Shown here piece by piece: positions 42,596 through 51,557 of a stretch of 64,000 nt of DNA. The notes under the pieces were generated by a model. It searched no databases and was not told the origin of the DNA. It worked only from the letters and a program-made list of their open reading frames with translations. The translations under genes and the position numbers were made by a program. Each line of letters opens with the position of its first letter. Position 1 is the stretch's first letter. The stretch is from Alphaproteobacteria bacterium UBA3773 (GTDB lineage Bacteria; Pseudomonadota; Alphaproteobacteria; RF32; CAG-239): contig DFFP01000025.1 of assembly GCA_002372275.1 (NCBI GenBank), forward strand, positions 1 to 64,000. Reading direction: 5' to 3'.

Positions 42596-43369
42596 ATGAG
42601 AATACGATATTTCTACGTTTTTTTATTTACATGGCTATTATCAGGCGAGGTCTTAGCTGCTTGTACATGCACAACCATTGCGACAAATGAAGCCGGACAA
42701 GTCACAAAGGAAGATTGCGGAGCATCTTGTGGTGTGAAAGAATACCGTTATGACGGAGATACGAGATATACGACAACCACCAAAACAGAGTCCGGGAATA
42801 TCGTGATCAGAGAAGAAACGCATATTAAATCTAAAAGCAGCAGCACATCATACAGCGTTACAACAGCATACAAAGAAACAGAATATGATGCACAAAATAA
42901 TCCGAAAAAAATTGAAAACAGGTATTATACCCTTACAGAATCAAGTACGGGAACAAAATCATCTTCTTTAGCTTCGGGTGTGGTGATCAGTAATACTTAT
43001 CAAAACGGTTTGCTGGTATCTGCAACAGAAACAAATAAAATCAGGGGCTCAAGCGGCAGTTTGGTTAATGAGGGAACCAGAAATAAAATTACATATACAT
43101 ATGATGATAATCAAAAACTGATTTCAAGTGAAAGTGTTTTACAAGTATCGGTAGGTACAAATAAATGGGAAGAAGCTGATCCGCCCGTTGTGACAACAAA
43201 TAAGTATGCCTCAAACGGAACTTATGAAACATATGTGAACGGAAAAATGACAGGAAAATACAATGCAGACGGTACAGCATATTTAGCTAAAAGAATATAT
43301 ACTGTTGATGAGGCTACAAAAGCTATTCGTAAAGGTGGTAAAAATTCTTTTTCCATAAGGTATCGTTGA
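42596..43369 (+). CDS. Secreted YD-repeat-like protein with conserved C-terminal tail
   Basis: A 257-residue protein from ATG 42596 (GGGAG upstream). The signal peptide ends near VLAAC; this could be a lipobox (EVLAAC), making it a possible lipoprotein. The mature N-terminus is Cys-rich (CTCTTIATNEAGQVTKEDCGASCG). The rest is Ser/Thr-rich with YD-repeat-like units (YRYDGDTRYTT, TEYDAQNNPKKIENRYYTL, YTYDDNQKLISSES) and no LRR. It ends KRIYTVDEA...GKNSFSIRYR, the same tail as the LRR proteins. It has a short leader without the structured RNA and is followed directly by the RND operon. Confidence 0.8.
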   Translation: MRIRYFYVFLFTWLLSGEVLAACTCTTIATNEAGQVTKEDCGASCGVKEYRYDGDTRYTTTTKTESGNIVIREETHIKSKSSSTSYSVTTAYKETEYDAQNNPKKIENRYYTLTESSTGTKSSSLASGVVISNTYQNGLLVSATETNKIRGSSGSLVNEGTRNKITYTYDDNQKLISSESVLQVSVGTNKWEEADPPVVTTNKYASNGTYETYVNGKMTGKYNADGTAYLAKRIYTVDEATKAIRKGGKNSFSIRYR

Positions 43370-43446
43370 GTTTTTTTATATAAACACAATTGAATTTAAG
43401 AAGATGCTCATTATTTAAACCTTAAAAAATTTTTCAAGGGTTTAAA

Positions 43447-44562
43447 ATGAGCAGAAAAAAATCTATCGGACTTATTTTTGTTGTCGTTGTTGCCTTTTGG
43501 ACGGGCGTTTTTTCGTTTTGGTTTTATCAAAAAAAAGGTGTGGCAACTTTATATCAATCAAACGAAGAGGAAATCGAGCTGAACACGGCAGATGTTTTAG
43601 CGCAAGATGCGGTTTTAAGTAAAAAATATGTGGGTTATGTGACACCTGTTCATGAGGCTGTTATTCAGCCGTTTATCAGCGGATTTATCGAAGAAATTAA
43701 CGTAAAAGGCGGGCAAAATGTGAAAAAAGGCGAGATACTTCTGATCTTAAAGCAAGACGAATATCAGGCAAAAATAAAAGCCGCAAAAGCTGCACTTGAA
43801 CAGGCAAAGGCAAATTTAAAAAACAAAGAAGTGTATTATAGGCGCCTTCAAAAGGCAGGCAAGGCCGTTTCGCCCTCGGAACTTGATGCGGCTGAGGCAG
43901 ATTATTTGGCCTCGCTTGCCTCTTTGCAAAGCGCCGAAGCGGATTTGAAAATTGCAGAAGTGAATTATGAATATACGTATATCAAATCAGGTATCAGCGG
44001 GGTCACAGGCGATGTGTCTTTAACGAAAGGAAATTATGTTTCGCCGCAATCAAAGTTACTGACTGTGATGCAATTTGAACCCATCCGAGTTGTGTTTTCC
44101 GTTCCGAGCAGCGAGTACCGAAAAGAAATGAAAAAAACAAAGCCTTTTGAGGATGAAAAAATTTTTTTAGCATTTGAAAATGGAGACATCTTTCATGAAG
44201 AAGGGGCGTTTCAATATACCGATAATGCCATTAATCAGGCAACGGATTCCATGGCTGTTTATGTGGATTTTAAAAATAAAGAGCACCTCCTTATTCCGAA
44301 TTCTTATGTGACGGTTTTGTGTTTTGAAAAATTAAAAAATGTGGTTTTGGTGCCTAAACAATATGTGGTGATGAAAGACAGCGGGAATTTTATTTATGTT
44401 GTGCGAGGCGGAACCTTAAAACAAGTTGAAATTAAAATTTTAGGAACAATCGGGGAAAATTTTGCTGCTCAAAATGTTTTTGAAAATCAAGATCAAATTG
44501 TGCTTCAAAATGTCAATCCGGCCGATTTGGATAAAAAAGTGAAACAAAAAAAAGAGGCTTAG
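43447..44562 (+). CDS. RND efflux periplasmic adaptor (membrane fusion protein)
   Basis: A 371-residue HlyD/AcrA-type adaptor linking an inner-membrane RND pump to an outer-membrane channel. An N-terminal membrane anchor (SIGLIFVVVVAFWTGVFSFWF) takes the place of a lipobox. The lipoyl-like half motifs (VIQPFISGFIEEINVKGGQNVKKGEILLIL and GNYVSPQSKLLTVMQ) flank an alpha-hairpin coiled coil (residues 105-170, YQAKIKAAKAALEQAKANLKN). The stop codon abuts the pump's ATG. No local regulator is visible; the TetR protein lies 24 kb away. Confidence 0.92.
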   Translation: MSRKKSIGLIFVVVVAFWTGVFSFWFYQKKGVATLYQSNEEEIELNTADVLAQDAVLSKKYVGYVTPVHEAVIQPFISGFIEEINVKGGQNVKKGEILLILKQDEYQAKIKAAKAALEQAKANLKNKEVYYRRLQKAGKAVSPSELDAAEADYLASLASLQSAEADLKIAEVNYEYTYIKSGISGVTGDVSLTKGNYVSPQSKLLTVMQFEPIRVVFSVPSSEYRKEMKKTKPFEDEKIFLAFENGDIFHEEGAFQYTDNAINQATDSMAVYVDFKNKEHLLIPNSYVTVLCFEKLKNVVLVPKQYVVMKDSGNFIYVVRGGTLKQVEIKILGTIGENFAAQNVFENQDQIVLQNVNPADLDKKVKQKKEA

Positions 44563-47500
44563 ATGTTTGCAAAGTTTTTTATCGACAGACCGCGTTTTGC
44601 TATTGTTGTGGCGATTGTTATGGTGCTACTCGGCACGCTTGCCTTATTTGTTTTGCCTGTGTCGCAATATCCGGAAATTACGCCGCCTCAAATTGTTGTG
44701 ACGACAAATTATTTGGGGGCAAATGCCGAGGTTTTAACAGATACCGTTGCTATTCCGATTGAAAATCAGATGAACGGGGTGGAGAATATGCTTTATATGT
44801 CATCGACGTCTGATGACAGCGGAAAATATACTTTAACCGTGACTTTTGACATCGGATCTGATCCGGATATTTCGCAGGTCAAAGTTCAAAACAGACTCCA
44901 GCAGGTGACCTCAGAATTGCCGCAAACGGTGACTGAACAAGGAATTGATGTTTCAACGCGTAACTCGAATATCTTGGGTTTTTTGGTTTTGCGTTCGCCG
45001 GGCGGAACATATTCAAATCTTTATTTAAGTAATTATGCCTATGAAAATTTGAAAAATCCGCTTGCGCGTGTTCCGGGGGTCGGAAATGTGCAGATTTTCG
45101 GTCCGCAATACAGTATGCGTATTTGGATTGATTCGGATAAACTGACAGCTCTCAATTTAAGCAGTACGGATGTGATAACGGCAGTTCAGACACAAAATGT
45201 TCAGGCCTCGGTTGGAAGTATCGGGGCAATGCCGTCACCTGAAAATAACACGATGGTTTTATCACTGACCGCCAAAGGGCTCTTAAAAAGTGTTCAGGAC
45301 TTTGAAAATATTGTGATTGCCACCTCAAATGAGGGCGGAATTGTTCGTCTGAAAGATGTGGCACGTGTGGAACTCGGTGCCGATTCTTATTCCATACATT
45401 CTTCTTTTAAAAATGCGCCGGGGGTCATTATTGCTTTAAATCAAACACCGAATTCAAATTCACTTGATGTGATGAAAAGAATTAAAAAAGAAGTCAAAGA
45501 ACTTTCAAAAAGTTTTCCTTCCGATATGGTTTTTGAAGTGGCTTATGATTCAACAAAATATGTTTCGGCGTCGATTAAAAGTATTATTGAAACGCTTGTC
45601 ATCACATTTTCGCTTGTGGCGATTGTGACTTATTTGTTTTTACAAAACTTGAAAACAACGCTTATTCCGCTCTTAACCATTCCGGTTTCATTGATTGCGA
45701 CATTTATTGTGATTTATTTAATCGGGTTTGATATTAACATTTTAACCTTATTTGCTTTTATTTTGGCTATTGCGCTTGTGGTGGATGACGCAATTATCGT
45801 CGTTGAAAGAGTGGAGTATTTAATGGAGCACGAAAAATTAAATGCTTATGACGCCTCGGTGAAGGGTATGAAAGAAATTTCAAGCGCCATTGTCGCCACA
45901 ACGTTTGTTTTGCTTGCGATTTTTATTCCGGTCGGTTTGATGGCCGGTATTACGGGAAAAATTTATCAACAATTTGCGGTGGCGATTTCAACATCCGTTG
46001 CTTTTTCTGCGCTCAATGCCTTGACGCTTTCACCGGCACTATCGGCCGTTTTTTTGAAAAATATTGATCTGAAAGGCCGAAAAAACAGATTTTTTGAAAA
46101 ATTTAATGACCTTTTATTTAAGGCGGAAAAAATATATGGTCGTTTTGTGGCTTTCTTTTCAAAACATTTGTTTTTAACGGCAGGCAGTGTCATCGTTTGT
46201 ATTTTGCTTATTTTTTTAAGTTTTAAAATCACGCCGGTTTCGTTTTTGCCTGAAGAAGATCAGGGAATTATTTTTGCAAATTTACAACTGTCTGAGACAG
46301 CATCCCTTAATCAAACAGATGAGGCCTTAAAAGAACTTTCAAATAAGGCGATGAAAATGAAAGGAGTCGATTTTGTGGTCAGTGTGGCAGGTTACAGCCT
46401 GCTTGGCGGACAGGGCGAAAATGTGGCGCTTGCCGTGATCGGACTTGAAGATTGGGATAAGCGAAAAACAAAAGAATTGTCAGCTTCTTATATTACAGAT
46501 TTGCTCTCAAAGGAATTTTCAAAAAATACAAATGCCTCGTTTAACTTTTTTCCGCCACCTGCCATTGCAGGTATCGGTCAGGCCGGCGGGTTGAGTTTTG
46601 AGCTTTTATCGCTTGACGGGGCTTTGACGCCTTCTGATTTATATTTGAAATTGCAGGAACTTTTAAAAAAACTTAATCAGCTTCCTGAAATTTCGTATGC
46701 TTTTTCAACATTTAGATCAGATACGCCTCATGTTTATTTAGATATTGATCGAACAAAACTGGAGAGTTTTGATGTGCCTGTTTCAAATCTTTTTCAAACA
46801 CTTCAAAATAATTTGGGCGCAAGATATATCAATAATATTGCCTTAAACGGACAGGTAAATAAAGTGATTGTGCAGGCTGATTTTCAATACCGAAAAAATT
46901 TGGAAGATATCGGAAATTTATATGTGACCTCGAAAAACGGCAATCAGATTTTGGTGAAAAATTTTATCAATCTTTCAACATTTGTCAGCCCGAAAATAAT
47001 AAGCCGGTATGATTTATATACCTCAGCTTCGGTGACCGCGCAGGCAAACGAAAACGTTTCAAGCGGAACGGCGATTGATTTGATTGAAAAAACAGCTCAA
47101 AAAATTTTGCCGAGCTCTTATAAAATTGCATGGACGGGGCTTTCGCTTCAGGAAGTGGAGGCCAGAGGGCTGGCCGGTATTTTAATCGGGTTGGCACTTG
47201 TTTTTTGTTATTTGTTTCTGGTGGCGCTATATGAAAGTTGGCTTTTATCATTTTCTGTGATGTTTTCAACCGTTTTTGCCATTTTAGGGGCTTTTATCGG
47301 ACTTCATCTGATGGGGCATTCTTTGAGTATTTATGCGCAGCTCGGGCTGATTATGCTTATCGGGCTGGCGGCTAAAAATGCTATTTTGATTGTGGAATTT
47401 ACAAAAAATTATCGTCAAGCAGGTTTGAGTATTGTTGAGGCTTCCGTAAAAGGTGCGACCGAGAGGTTTCGGGCGGTTTTAATGACGGCACTGACCTTTA

Positions 47501-47694
47501 TTTTGGGTGTTTTTCCGATGCTTGTGGTCAAAGGTGCGGGAGCTCAATCGCAACATGCCATCGGGACTTCGGTTTTTTATGGGATGATTGCGGCAACATT
47601 TATCGGTATTATTTTTATTCCGGCACTTTTTGCTTTTTTTGAGAGCATCAAAGAAAAATTCGGTACACCAAAAAAAGGGGCAGAAAATGGTTAA
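44563..47694 (+). CDS. RND multidrug efflux transporter (HAE1/AcrB family)
   Basis: A proton-driven trimeric pump of 1043 residues. Family marks are the N-terminus MFAKFFIDRPRFAIVVAIVMVLLGTLAL, PVSQYPEITPPQIVV, ALVVDDAIIVVERVEYLM in TM4 with the two Asp of the proton relay, and the C-terminal GLAAKNAILIVEF with the relay Lys (TM10). Twelve membrane segments with two large periplasmic loops are present, and FFPPPAIAGIGQAGG matches the drug-pocket loop. It is the central gene of an adaptor-pump-channel operon. Substrates are unknown. Confidence 0.95.
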   Translation: MFAKFFIDRPRFAIVVAIVMVLLGTLALFVLPVSQYPEITPPQIVVTTNYLGANAEVLTDTVAIPIENQMNGVENMLYMSSTSDDSGKYTLTVTFDIGSDPDISQVKVQNRLQQVTSELPQTVTEQGIDVSTRNSNILGFLVLRSPGGTYSNLYLSNYAYENLKNPLARVPGVGNVQIFGPQYSMRIWIDSDKLTALNLSSTDVITAVQTQNVQASVGSIGAMPSPENNTMVLSLTAKGLLKSVQDFENIVIATSNEGGIVRLKDVARVELGADSYSIHSSFKNAPGVIIALNQTPNSNSLDVMKRIKKEVKELSKSFPSDMVFEVAYDSTKYVSASIKSIIETLVITFSLVAIVTYLFLQNLKTTLIPLLTIPVSLIATFIVIYLIGFDINILTLFAFILAIALVVDDAIIVVERVEYLMEHEKLNAYDASVKGMKEISSAIVATTFVLLAIFIPVGLMAGITGKIYQQFAVAISTSVAFSALNALTLSPALSAVFLKNIDLKGRKNRFFEKFNDLLFKAEKIYGRFVAFFSKHLFLTAGSVIVCILLIFLSFKITPVSFLPEEDQGIIFANLQLSETASLNQTDEALKELSNKAMKMKGVDFVVSVAGYSLLGGQGENVALAVIGLEDWDKRKTKELSASYITDLLSKEFSKNTNASFNFFPPPAIAGIGQAGGLSFELLSLDGALTPSDLYLKLQELLKKLNQLPEISYAFSTFRSDTPHVYLDIDRTKLESFDVPVSNLFQTLQNNLGARYINNIALNGQVNKVIVQADFQYRKNLEDIGNLYVTSKNGNQILVKNFINLSTFVSPKIISRYDLYTSASVTAQANENVSSGTAIDLIEKTAQKILPSSYKIAWTGLSLQEVEARGLAGILIGLALVFCYLFLVALYESWLLSFSVMFSTVFAILGAFIGLHLMGHSLSIYAQLGLIMLIGLAAKNAILIVEFTKNYRQAGLSIVEASVKGATERFRAVLMTALTFILGVFPMLVVKGAGAQSQHAIGTSVFYGMIAATFIGIIFIPALFAFFESIKEKFGTPKKGAENG

Positions 47695-49096
47695 AAAAAT
47701 AATGTTTATGATGTTTTTTCTTTTGTCATGCACCGTCGGCCCGGATTATCAAAAAAAAGAAATTTATGAAGATCAGAAAATCGCTCAAAATTTGGAACTG
47801 CGTGGTCAAAAAACACAAATTTCCAAAGATTGGTATCTGATGTTTCAAGATGAGGTCTTAAATCATTTAATTTCAAAAGGTCTTCAAAACAGCCCGAGTG
47901 TTTTGGCTATGGCCGAAAAATTAAGGCAGGCACGCTTGGTTTTCAAAAAAGGGCAGGCTCAATATATGCCGATGTTTAATTTCAAAGGGGGATACAGTGA
48001 TGAAAAGGTGAGCAAAAATATCGGTCTTGCCGCGGATTCGGAATATTTTTCAGCCGGATTTGACGCCGTTTGGGAAATTGATATTTGGGGTAAAGGGCGG
48101 CGCCTAAACGAGCAAAATTTAGCAAACCTTTCAAAAAGTTATTATACGCTTGCCAATATGAAAGCTATTCTTTCATCTGAAATTGCCAAAACATATTTTT
48201 TAATGAAAACAGCGCAAGAAAAAAAACGTATTGCGCAAAATAATTTGAAACTCCAAAATGATATTTTTCAGAGCATTGAAGATAAATTTAAAGCAGGCCT
48301 GACAGATGAAACAAGTTATCGCCAAAGCCTATATCTGCTTGAAAAGACAAAGTCTTTAATTCCGCAAATTGATGCGCAAATTTTAGCTTATCAACATTCT
48401 TTGGAAGTCTTGACGGGAACGTTGCCGCAAAATAGGGCAGATGCGGCGCTTTTTTCATCTGCTTTTAAGCCAAAAATTCAATTTGAAACCAAACAGCTTT
48501 TTGATTTGCCGGTGAATATTATCCGCTCACGACCTGATGTGAGGGCATCAGAGCAAGCTTTAATTGCGCAAAATGCGGCTGTCGGGCAAGCCATAGGTGC
48601 ATTGTATCCTGATGTTTCAATTTCAGCGCTTGTGGGGTGGGCAGCGCAAAACGGGACGGATTTATTTAACCACAAGAGCAATACATCTTCGGTTTCGCCG
48701 TCTGTTATCGCGCCGATTTTTCATTTCGGGCAGCTTCAAAATCAAATTGAAATTGAAAAATCAAAATATAAAGAAGTTTATGAAAATTATAAAAGTACAA
48801 TCTTAAATGCCGTTGCGGAACTTTCAAATGCGATGGTGCAGGTTAGGCAAGAATATAAGGCAAACGAACACAAAAAAAATTCTGTTTTTCAGATGAAAAA
48901 GGCTTTAAGCGGACAAAGACAAAAATATGAAAGCGGTTTGATTGAGTATTCGGCTTTGCTTGAAAGCCAGCAGGATTTGCTTTCATCCGAACTGGATTTA
49001 ACCGAGAGTTTGGGCAATATATATACGGCCATCATCGCTTTTTATAAAGCAACAGGCGGCGGGTATAACGAAAACACTTTGGCTGTTGGAAACTAA
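47687..49096 (+). CDS. RND outer-membrane factor lipoprotein (OprM/NodT family)
   Basis: An outer-membrane channel of the tripartite pump, 469 residues from ATG 47687, overlapping the pump gene by 8 bp. A lipoprotein signal peptide ends in LLSC (MVKKIMFMMFFLLSC), followed by TVGPDYQ, the usual start of NodT-type factors. FDAVWEIDIWGKGRR and NIIRSRPDVRASEQALIAQNAAVGQAIGALYPDVS are hallmarks of the family. It is distinct from the non-lipidated TolC at 9046, so the cell has at least two outer-membrane factors. No terminator follows; the promoter of the structured RNA starts 8 bp later. Confidence 0.92.
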   Translation: MVKKIMFMMFFLLSCTVGPDYQKKEIYEDQKIAQNLELRGQKTQISKDWYLMFQDEVLNHLISKGLQNSPSVLAMAEKLRQARLVFKKGQAQYMPMFNFKGGYSDEKVSKNIGLAADSEYFSAGFDAVWEIDIWGKGRRLNEQNLANLSKSYYTLANMKAILSSEIAKTYFLMKTAQEKKRIAQNNLKLQNDIFQSIEDKFKAGLTDETSYRQSLYLLEKTKSLIPQIDAQILAYQHSLEVLTGTLPQNRADAALFSSAFKPKIQFETKQLFDLPVNIIRSRPDVRASEQALIAQNAAVGQAIGALYPDVSISALVGWAAQNGTDLFNHKSNTSSVSPSVIAPIFHFGQLQNQIEIEKSKYKEVYENYKSTILNAVAELSNAMVQVRQEYKANEHKKNSVFQMKKALSGQRQKYESGLIEYSALLESQQDLLSSELDLTESLGNIYTAIIAFYKATGGGYNENTLAVGN

Positions 49097-49103
49097 AAAG
49101 CAC

Positions 49104-49132
49104 TTTACAAATCACCCAAAATAGAGCATAAT
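49104..49132 (+). promoter_or_regulatory. Promoter of structured RNA copy 3
   Basis: TTTACA (49104-49109), 17-bp spacer, CATAAT (49127-49132), each 5/6 to consensus. The predicted transcription start near 49139 coincides with the first hairpin of the RNA. Confidence 0.65.
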
Positions 49133-49138
49133 AAACTT

Positions 49139-49300
49139 GATAAGCTGATAGCTTATTGTGTTCAACAAAACACAGCAAGTACGATACTCCTTTTTGATGG
49201 GAGTGAATGAAATAAGGCATTTTTGCACGAATAAGTTCGGCTATGTACTTGTAGCTTTTGTTGACTCCCACTTTGGAATTTTTTCAAAGTGATTTTTTTT
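49139..49300 (+). ncRNA. Structured leader/small RNA, copy 3 (novel candidate family)
   Basis: In order: hairpin ATAAGCT/AGCTTAT (49140-49156); hairpin TGTGTT/AACACA (49157-49174); pseudoknot strand CAAGTAC (49176-49182); S1 ACTCC (49186-49190); S2 GGGAGT (49199-49204); AAATAAGGCATTTTTGC, close to copy 1; hairpin CGAA/TTCG; hairpin GCTA/TAGC with loop GTACTTG (49245-49251), exactly complementary to CAAGTAC; S3 ACTCCC (49264-49269), able to displace S1 from S2; and an abutting terminator CACTTTG/CAAAGTG with eight T. The secreted-protein gene starts 52 bp later. Sequence differs from the other copies at every paired element while pairing is kept. Confidence 0.7.
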
Positions 49301-49310
49301 ATTTATTGAG

Positions 49311-49331
49311 ATCCCGAAATAAATTCGGGAT
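49311..49331. repeat. ATCCCGAA...TTCGGGAT hairpin repeat
   Basis: An 8-bp perfect inverted repeat followed by GAC, lying between the RNA terminator and the gene at 49352. A degenerate relative (GATCTTCGGGACAAGCCCAAAGATGACG-like) lies near 50289. It is a common type of dispersed bacterial hairpin and could affect translation of the downstream gene. Confidence 0.5.
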
Positions 49332-49351
49332 GACAAATCGGGAGAAAAGTT

Positions 49352-50167
49352 ATGAAAACGAATCGAATTTTAATACCAGGCTTTATGGGAATAATGTTTT
49401 GTTTTCAGGCGTTTGCGGCAGATACGGGATCGTGCGGAAAAAACTGCCGATATACATACAGTAACGGTACTTTGATTTATACGGGCACGGGACCAAACAA
49501 CAGCGGCGTCATAACAGAAATAAATCGATCTTGTTGCAATGATTATGGGCTTTCAGGCGAAATTGAAAATATCATTATTGAAGAAGGTATTACAACTATT
49601 CAAACAAACGGATGGGGCGTTGTGAACGGAGGAAACGGTAAAGGTTATGTTAAAATACCGAGTACAATGACATCTTTGCCGTTGAATGCTATAGGAGGCT
49701 TTTTTGAGACAATTGAGATAAATTCAAAAAATCTTGCAGTCGGGGATAGTGCATTTAAGTTTAGAGGTGATGATGTTAAAATTATTTTATCAGGTGATGC
49801 CGATATTAGTTTTGATCGGTATGCGTGCTATGATAATTCGCATAGTAATGCGATTTATCCAGATAAATTAACGATATTATGTAAAGGAAAACCTCAGGAG
49901 TGCTTAGAGAAGTTCGGTCATGCTCTTGATTCTATGACAGGAACAATTAGCGCAGACTATTACAAGGGCTTGAATGAAGATGGCAATTGGGAAGTGTGGA
50001 GTGACAGTGGAAAGGCAGTTTATGCCGATTCGAGCATGCAGAAGTTAATTGCAAAATATGATTTTGACGGAAATCAAATAAAGCCGAAACGTATTTATAC
50101 TGTTTTGGAGGCTGAGGAGGCTTTGGGGAAAAATAATAGGAATACGTTTAAGCTAAAGTATCAGTAG
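49352..50167 (+). CDS. Secreted LRR protein with conserved C-terminal tail (cassette 3)
   Basis: A 271-residue protein from ATG 49352 (GGGAGAAAAGTT upstream). The signal peptide ends near AFAAD; then SCGKNCRYTYSNGTLIYTGTG parallels the CGSDCTARYDSASNTLTFSG start of the cassette 1 protein. LRR-like units follow (IENIIIEEGITTIQTNGWG, YVKIPSTMTSLPLNAIGG), then a Cys-containing loop (CYDNSH, LCKGKPQECLEK), a short DSSMQKLIAKYDFDGNQ module and the tail KRIYTVLEA...NRNTFKLKYQ. Function unknown; likely surface or secreted. It is flanked by the structured RNA upstream and palindromic repeats downstream. Confidence 0.83.
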   Translation: MKTNRILIPGFMGIMFCFQAFAADTGSCGKNCRYTYSNGTLIYTGTGPNNSGVITEINRSCCNDYGLSGEIENIIIEEGITTIQTNGWGVVNGGNGKGYVKIPSTMTSLPLNAIGGFFETIEINSKNLAVGDSAFKFRGDDVKIILSGDADISFDRYACYDNSHSNAIYPDKLTILCKGKPQECLEKFGHALDSMTGTISADYYKGLNEDGNWEVWSDSGKAVYADSSMQKLIAKYDFDGNQIKPKRIYTVLEAEEALGKNNRNTFKLKYQ

Positions 50168-50175
50168 GAAGAATA

Positions 50176-50390
50176 TTGAATGGATTCTTCGCTTCGCTCT
50201 TAAGTGACGGTTTTTTTTATATTTTAGATGCCTAACTCGCGCCTTTGGCGCTCAGGCATGACAGAAAAGAGGAGAATAACGGTTCTTTGGATCTTCGGGA
50301 CAAGCCCAAAGATGACGAGAAAGAGGATAAAAAAGGAATGGATCCTGACGTCACGCCTTTCGCCGTTCCTCTGGATGACGGTTGTTTTTG
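50176..50390 (+). repeat. Cluster of dispersed palindromic repeats
   Basis: The 289-bp gap between two genes is repeat DNA. GAATGGATTCTTCGC... near 50176 matches the unit near 28927. The stem-loop ATGCCTAACTCGCGCC-TTTG-GCGCTCAGGCAT (50228-50259) followed by TGACAGAAAAGAGG matches the elements at 29019 and 7207. GGAATGGATCCTGACGTCACGCCT (about 50335-50358) followed by GCCGTTCCTC and GGATGACGG matches the reverse-strand unit at 7266-7312. It lies directly downstream of the cassette 3 gene. Confidence 0.7.
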
Positions 50391-50456
50391 AGACCCTTGA
50401 GCTCGGATATTGATATTTTAAATAAGGGTATTATCTTCTGCTTAAAGGAGATAATC

Positions 50457-50756
50457 ATGAAAAAAATAGGGATATTTTTTGTTTTGTGGCTTATGGCTTG
50501 TACTTACGGAGCAGGCGTTAATGAGAGTTTGACTTATCAATGTGGCGGGCAGATTGTGGATCTGGTATTTTCAGATGATGAAACGATTGTTATCAATATA
50601 AGCGGGCAAAATTATGTTTTAAATCAGGTGAATACTTCGGTTGGTGAGCAATATATGAATGAAGAACAAAATATTATGGTTGTTACAGATGGCAATGACG
50701 TCTACGTCACAATCAACGGCGTTTCGTTTCCGCAATGCGCGCAAATAACAAAATAA
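50457..50756 (+). CDS. MliC-like lysozyme-inhibitor lipoprotein
   Basis: A 99-residue lipoprotein (lipobox LMAC) from ATG 50457 with AAAGGAG upstream. The mature part follows the MliC pattern: LTYQCGGQIVDLVFSDD, VINISGQNYVLNQVNTSVGEQYMNEE in place of the usual LPQ..SASGARY, and a closing Cys (VSFPQC) that would pair with the first. MliC proteins bind and inhibit host C-type lysozyme at the outer membrane. That would suit a host-associated bacterium. The match is by pattern, so it is not certain. Confidence 0.72.
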   Translation: MKKIGIFFVLWLMACTYGAGVNESLTYQCGGQIVDLVFSDDETIVINISGQNYVLNQVNTSVGEQYMNEEQNIMVVTDGNDVYVTINGVSFPQCAQITK

Positions 50757-50757
50757 A

Positions 50758-50778
50758 AAAACCTCCTTATCGGAGGCT
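50758..50778 (-). terminator. Terminator of the minus-strand secretion-like operon
   Basis: On the minus strand GCCTCC-GATAA-GGAGG is followed by seven T, just beyond the stop codon of the gene at 50785. It may also end the MliC-like gene weakly on the plus strand. Confidence 0.75.
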
Positions 50779-50784
50779 TTGTGA

Positions 50785-51546
50785 TTATTGTAAAGGCGGA
50801 ATGTTGAGCTGAGCAATGGCTCCCGGACGAATTTTAACGCTTGAATAACGCATGTTGCCCGTTTCAATTACAAAACGTTGACGCCCTGTGAGCTGCGAAG
50901 CTAAATCATAAAAATCGCGACCGTTTAATTCTTGACGTTGGGGATTCATGACGTATAAAACACACCCTTGCATTTTTTCGGAAACACCGCAGCGCGCACG
51001 TCCCTTCGGGACTTCAGGGTTAATCACAACGCCTTGCAAGCCGTTTTGGACGACTTGATCGCCACCTTTAAAGAAAAGTGCGCCGATAAAAACACCGACA
51101 AACAAGCAAAGAAGCGCAATCCAAAGAACTTTCTTTTTTTCTATGGTGCCGTATAAATATGAAGAAGATGAGGCGTAAGCTGTTTGATCGGTTTGATTGT
51201 AGGCATAAGGGTCATCCTGCACATAATTTTCTTGAGGGGCATATGTGTTTTGAGCGTTCATTTGAGGCTCATAGTATTGCGGGACATTTGCGCTCATCTG
51301 AATGTTTTGTGTATCAGACGGTTCGGCCGATTCGTAGGTAAAAGGGGTGTTATCATATGAGGCATAGTTTTGAGCGTTTTGATCATTGCCTTGCATATCA
51401 TATGAGGGATTTTGAGGAGCTTGAGAATAGATGTTGGGCGCGCTTTCGGTGCTGATCGGTGTGGCATGTTGTTTCGGACGTTTGATTTTTCTTAAACGTC
51501 TGTTGCCAACGATTATTTCATCACCTTGATTATAATTTTCAGGCAT
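50785..51546 (-). CDS. Bitopic inner-membrane protein of the T4SS-like locus
   Basis: A 253-residue protein with a cytosolic N-terminal half rich in Gln, Asn, Tyr and Pro (low complexity, residues 25-130), one membrane segment (VLWIALLCLFVGVFIGALFF, 140-159) and a roughly 95-residue periplasmic domain with two cysteines (RARCGVSEKMQGCVLYV) and FYDLASQLTGRQRFVIETG. I recognise no family. The topology recalls VirB10- or PilO/TcpQ-like connectors that bridge an inner-membrane platform to an outer-membrane ring, and the upstream gene encodes a secretin-like lipoprotein 11 bp away. This role is inference. Confidence 0.72.
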   Translation of the reverse strand: MPENYNQGDEIIVGNRRLRKIKRPKQHATPISTESAPNIYSQAPQNPSYDMQGNDQNAQNYASYDNTPFTYESAEPSDTQNIQMSANVPQYYEPQMNAQNTYAPQENYVQDDPYAYNQTDQTAYASSSSYLYGTIEKKKVLWIALLCLFVGVFIGALFFKGGDQVVQNGLQGVVINPEVPKGRARCGVSEKMQGCVLYVMNPQRQELNGRDFYDLASQLTGRQRFVIETGNMRYSSVKIRPGAIAQLNIPPLQ

Positions 51547-51557
51547 CTTTTTCTCCT

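Noticed and set aside
50228..50413. Plus-strand open frame of 61 codons
   Set aside because: Repeat-derived; its sequence follows the palindromic element and its variants break the frame in the other copies.
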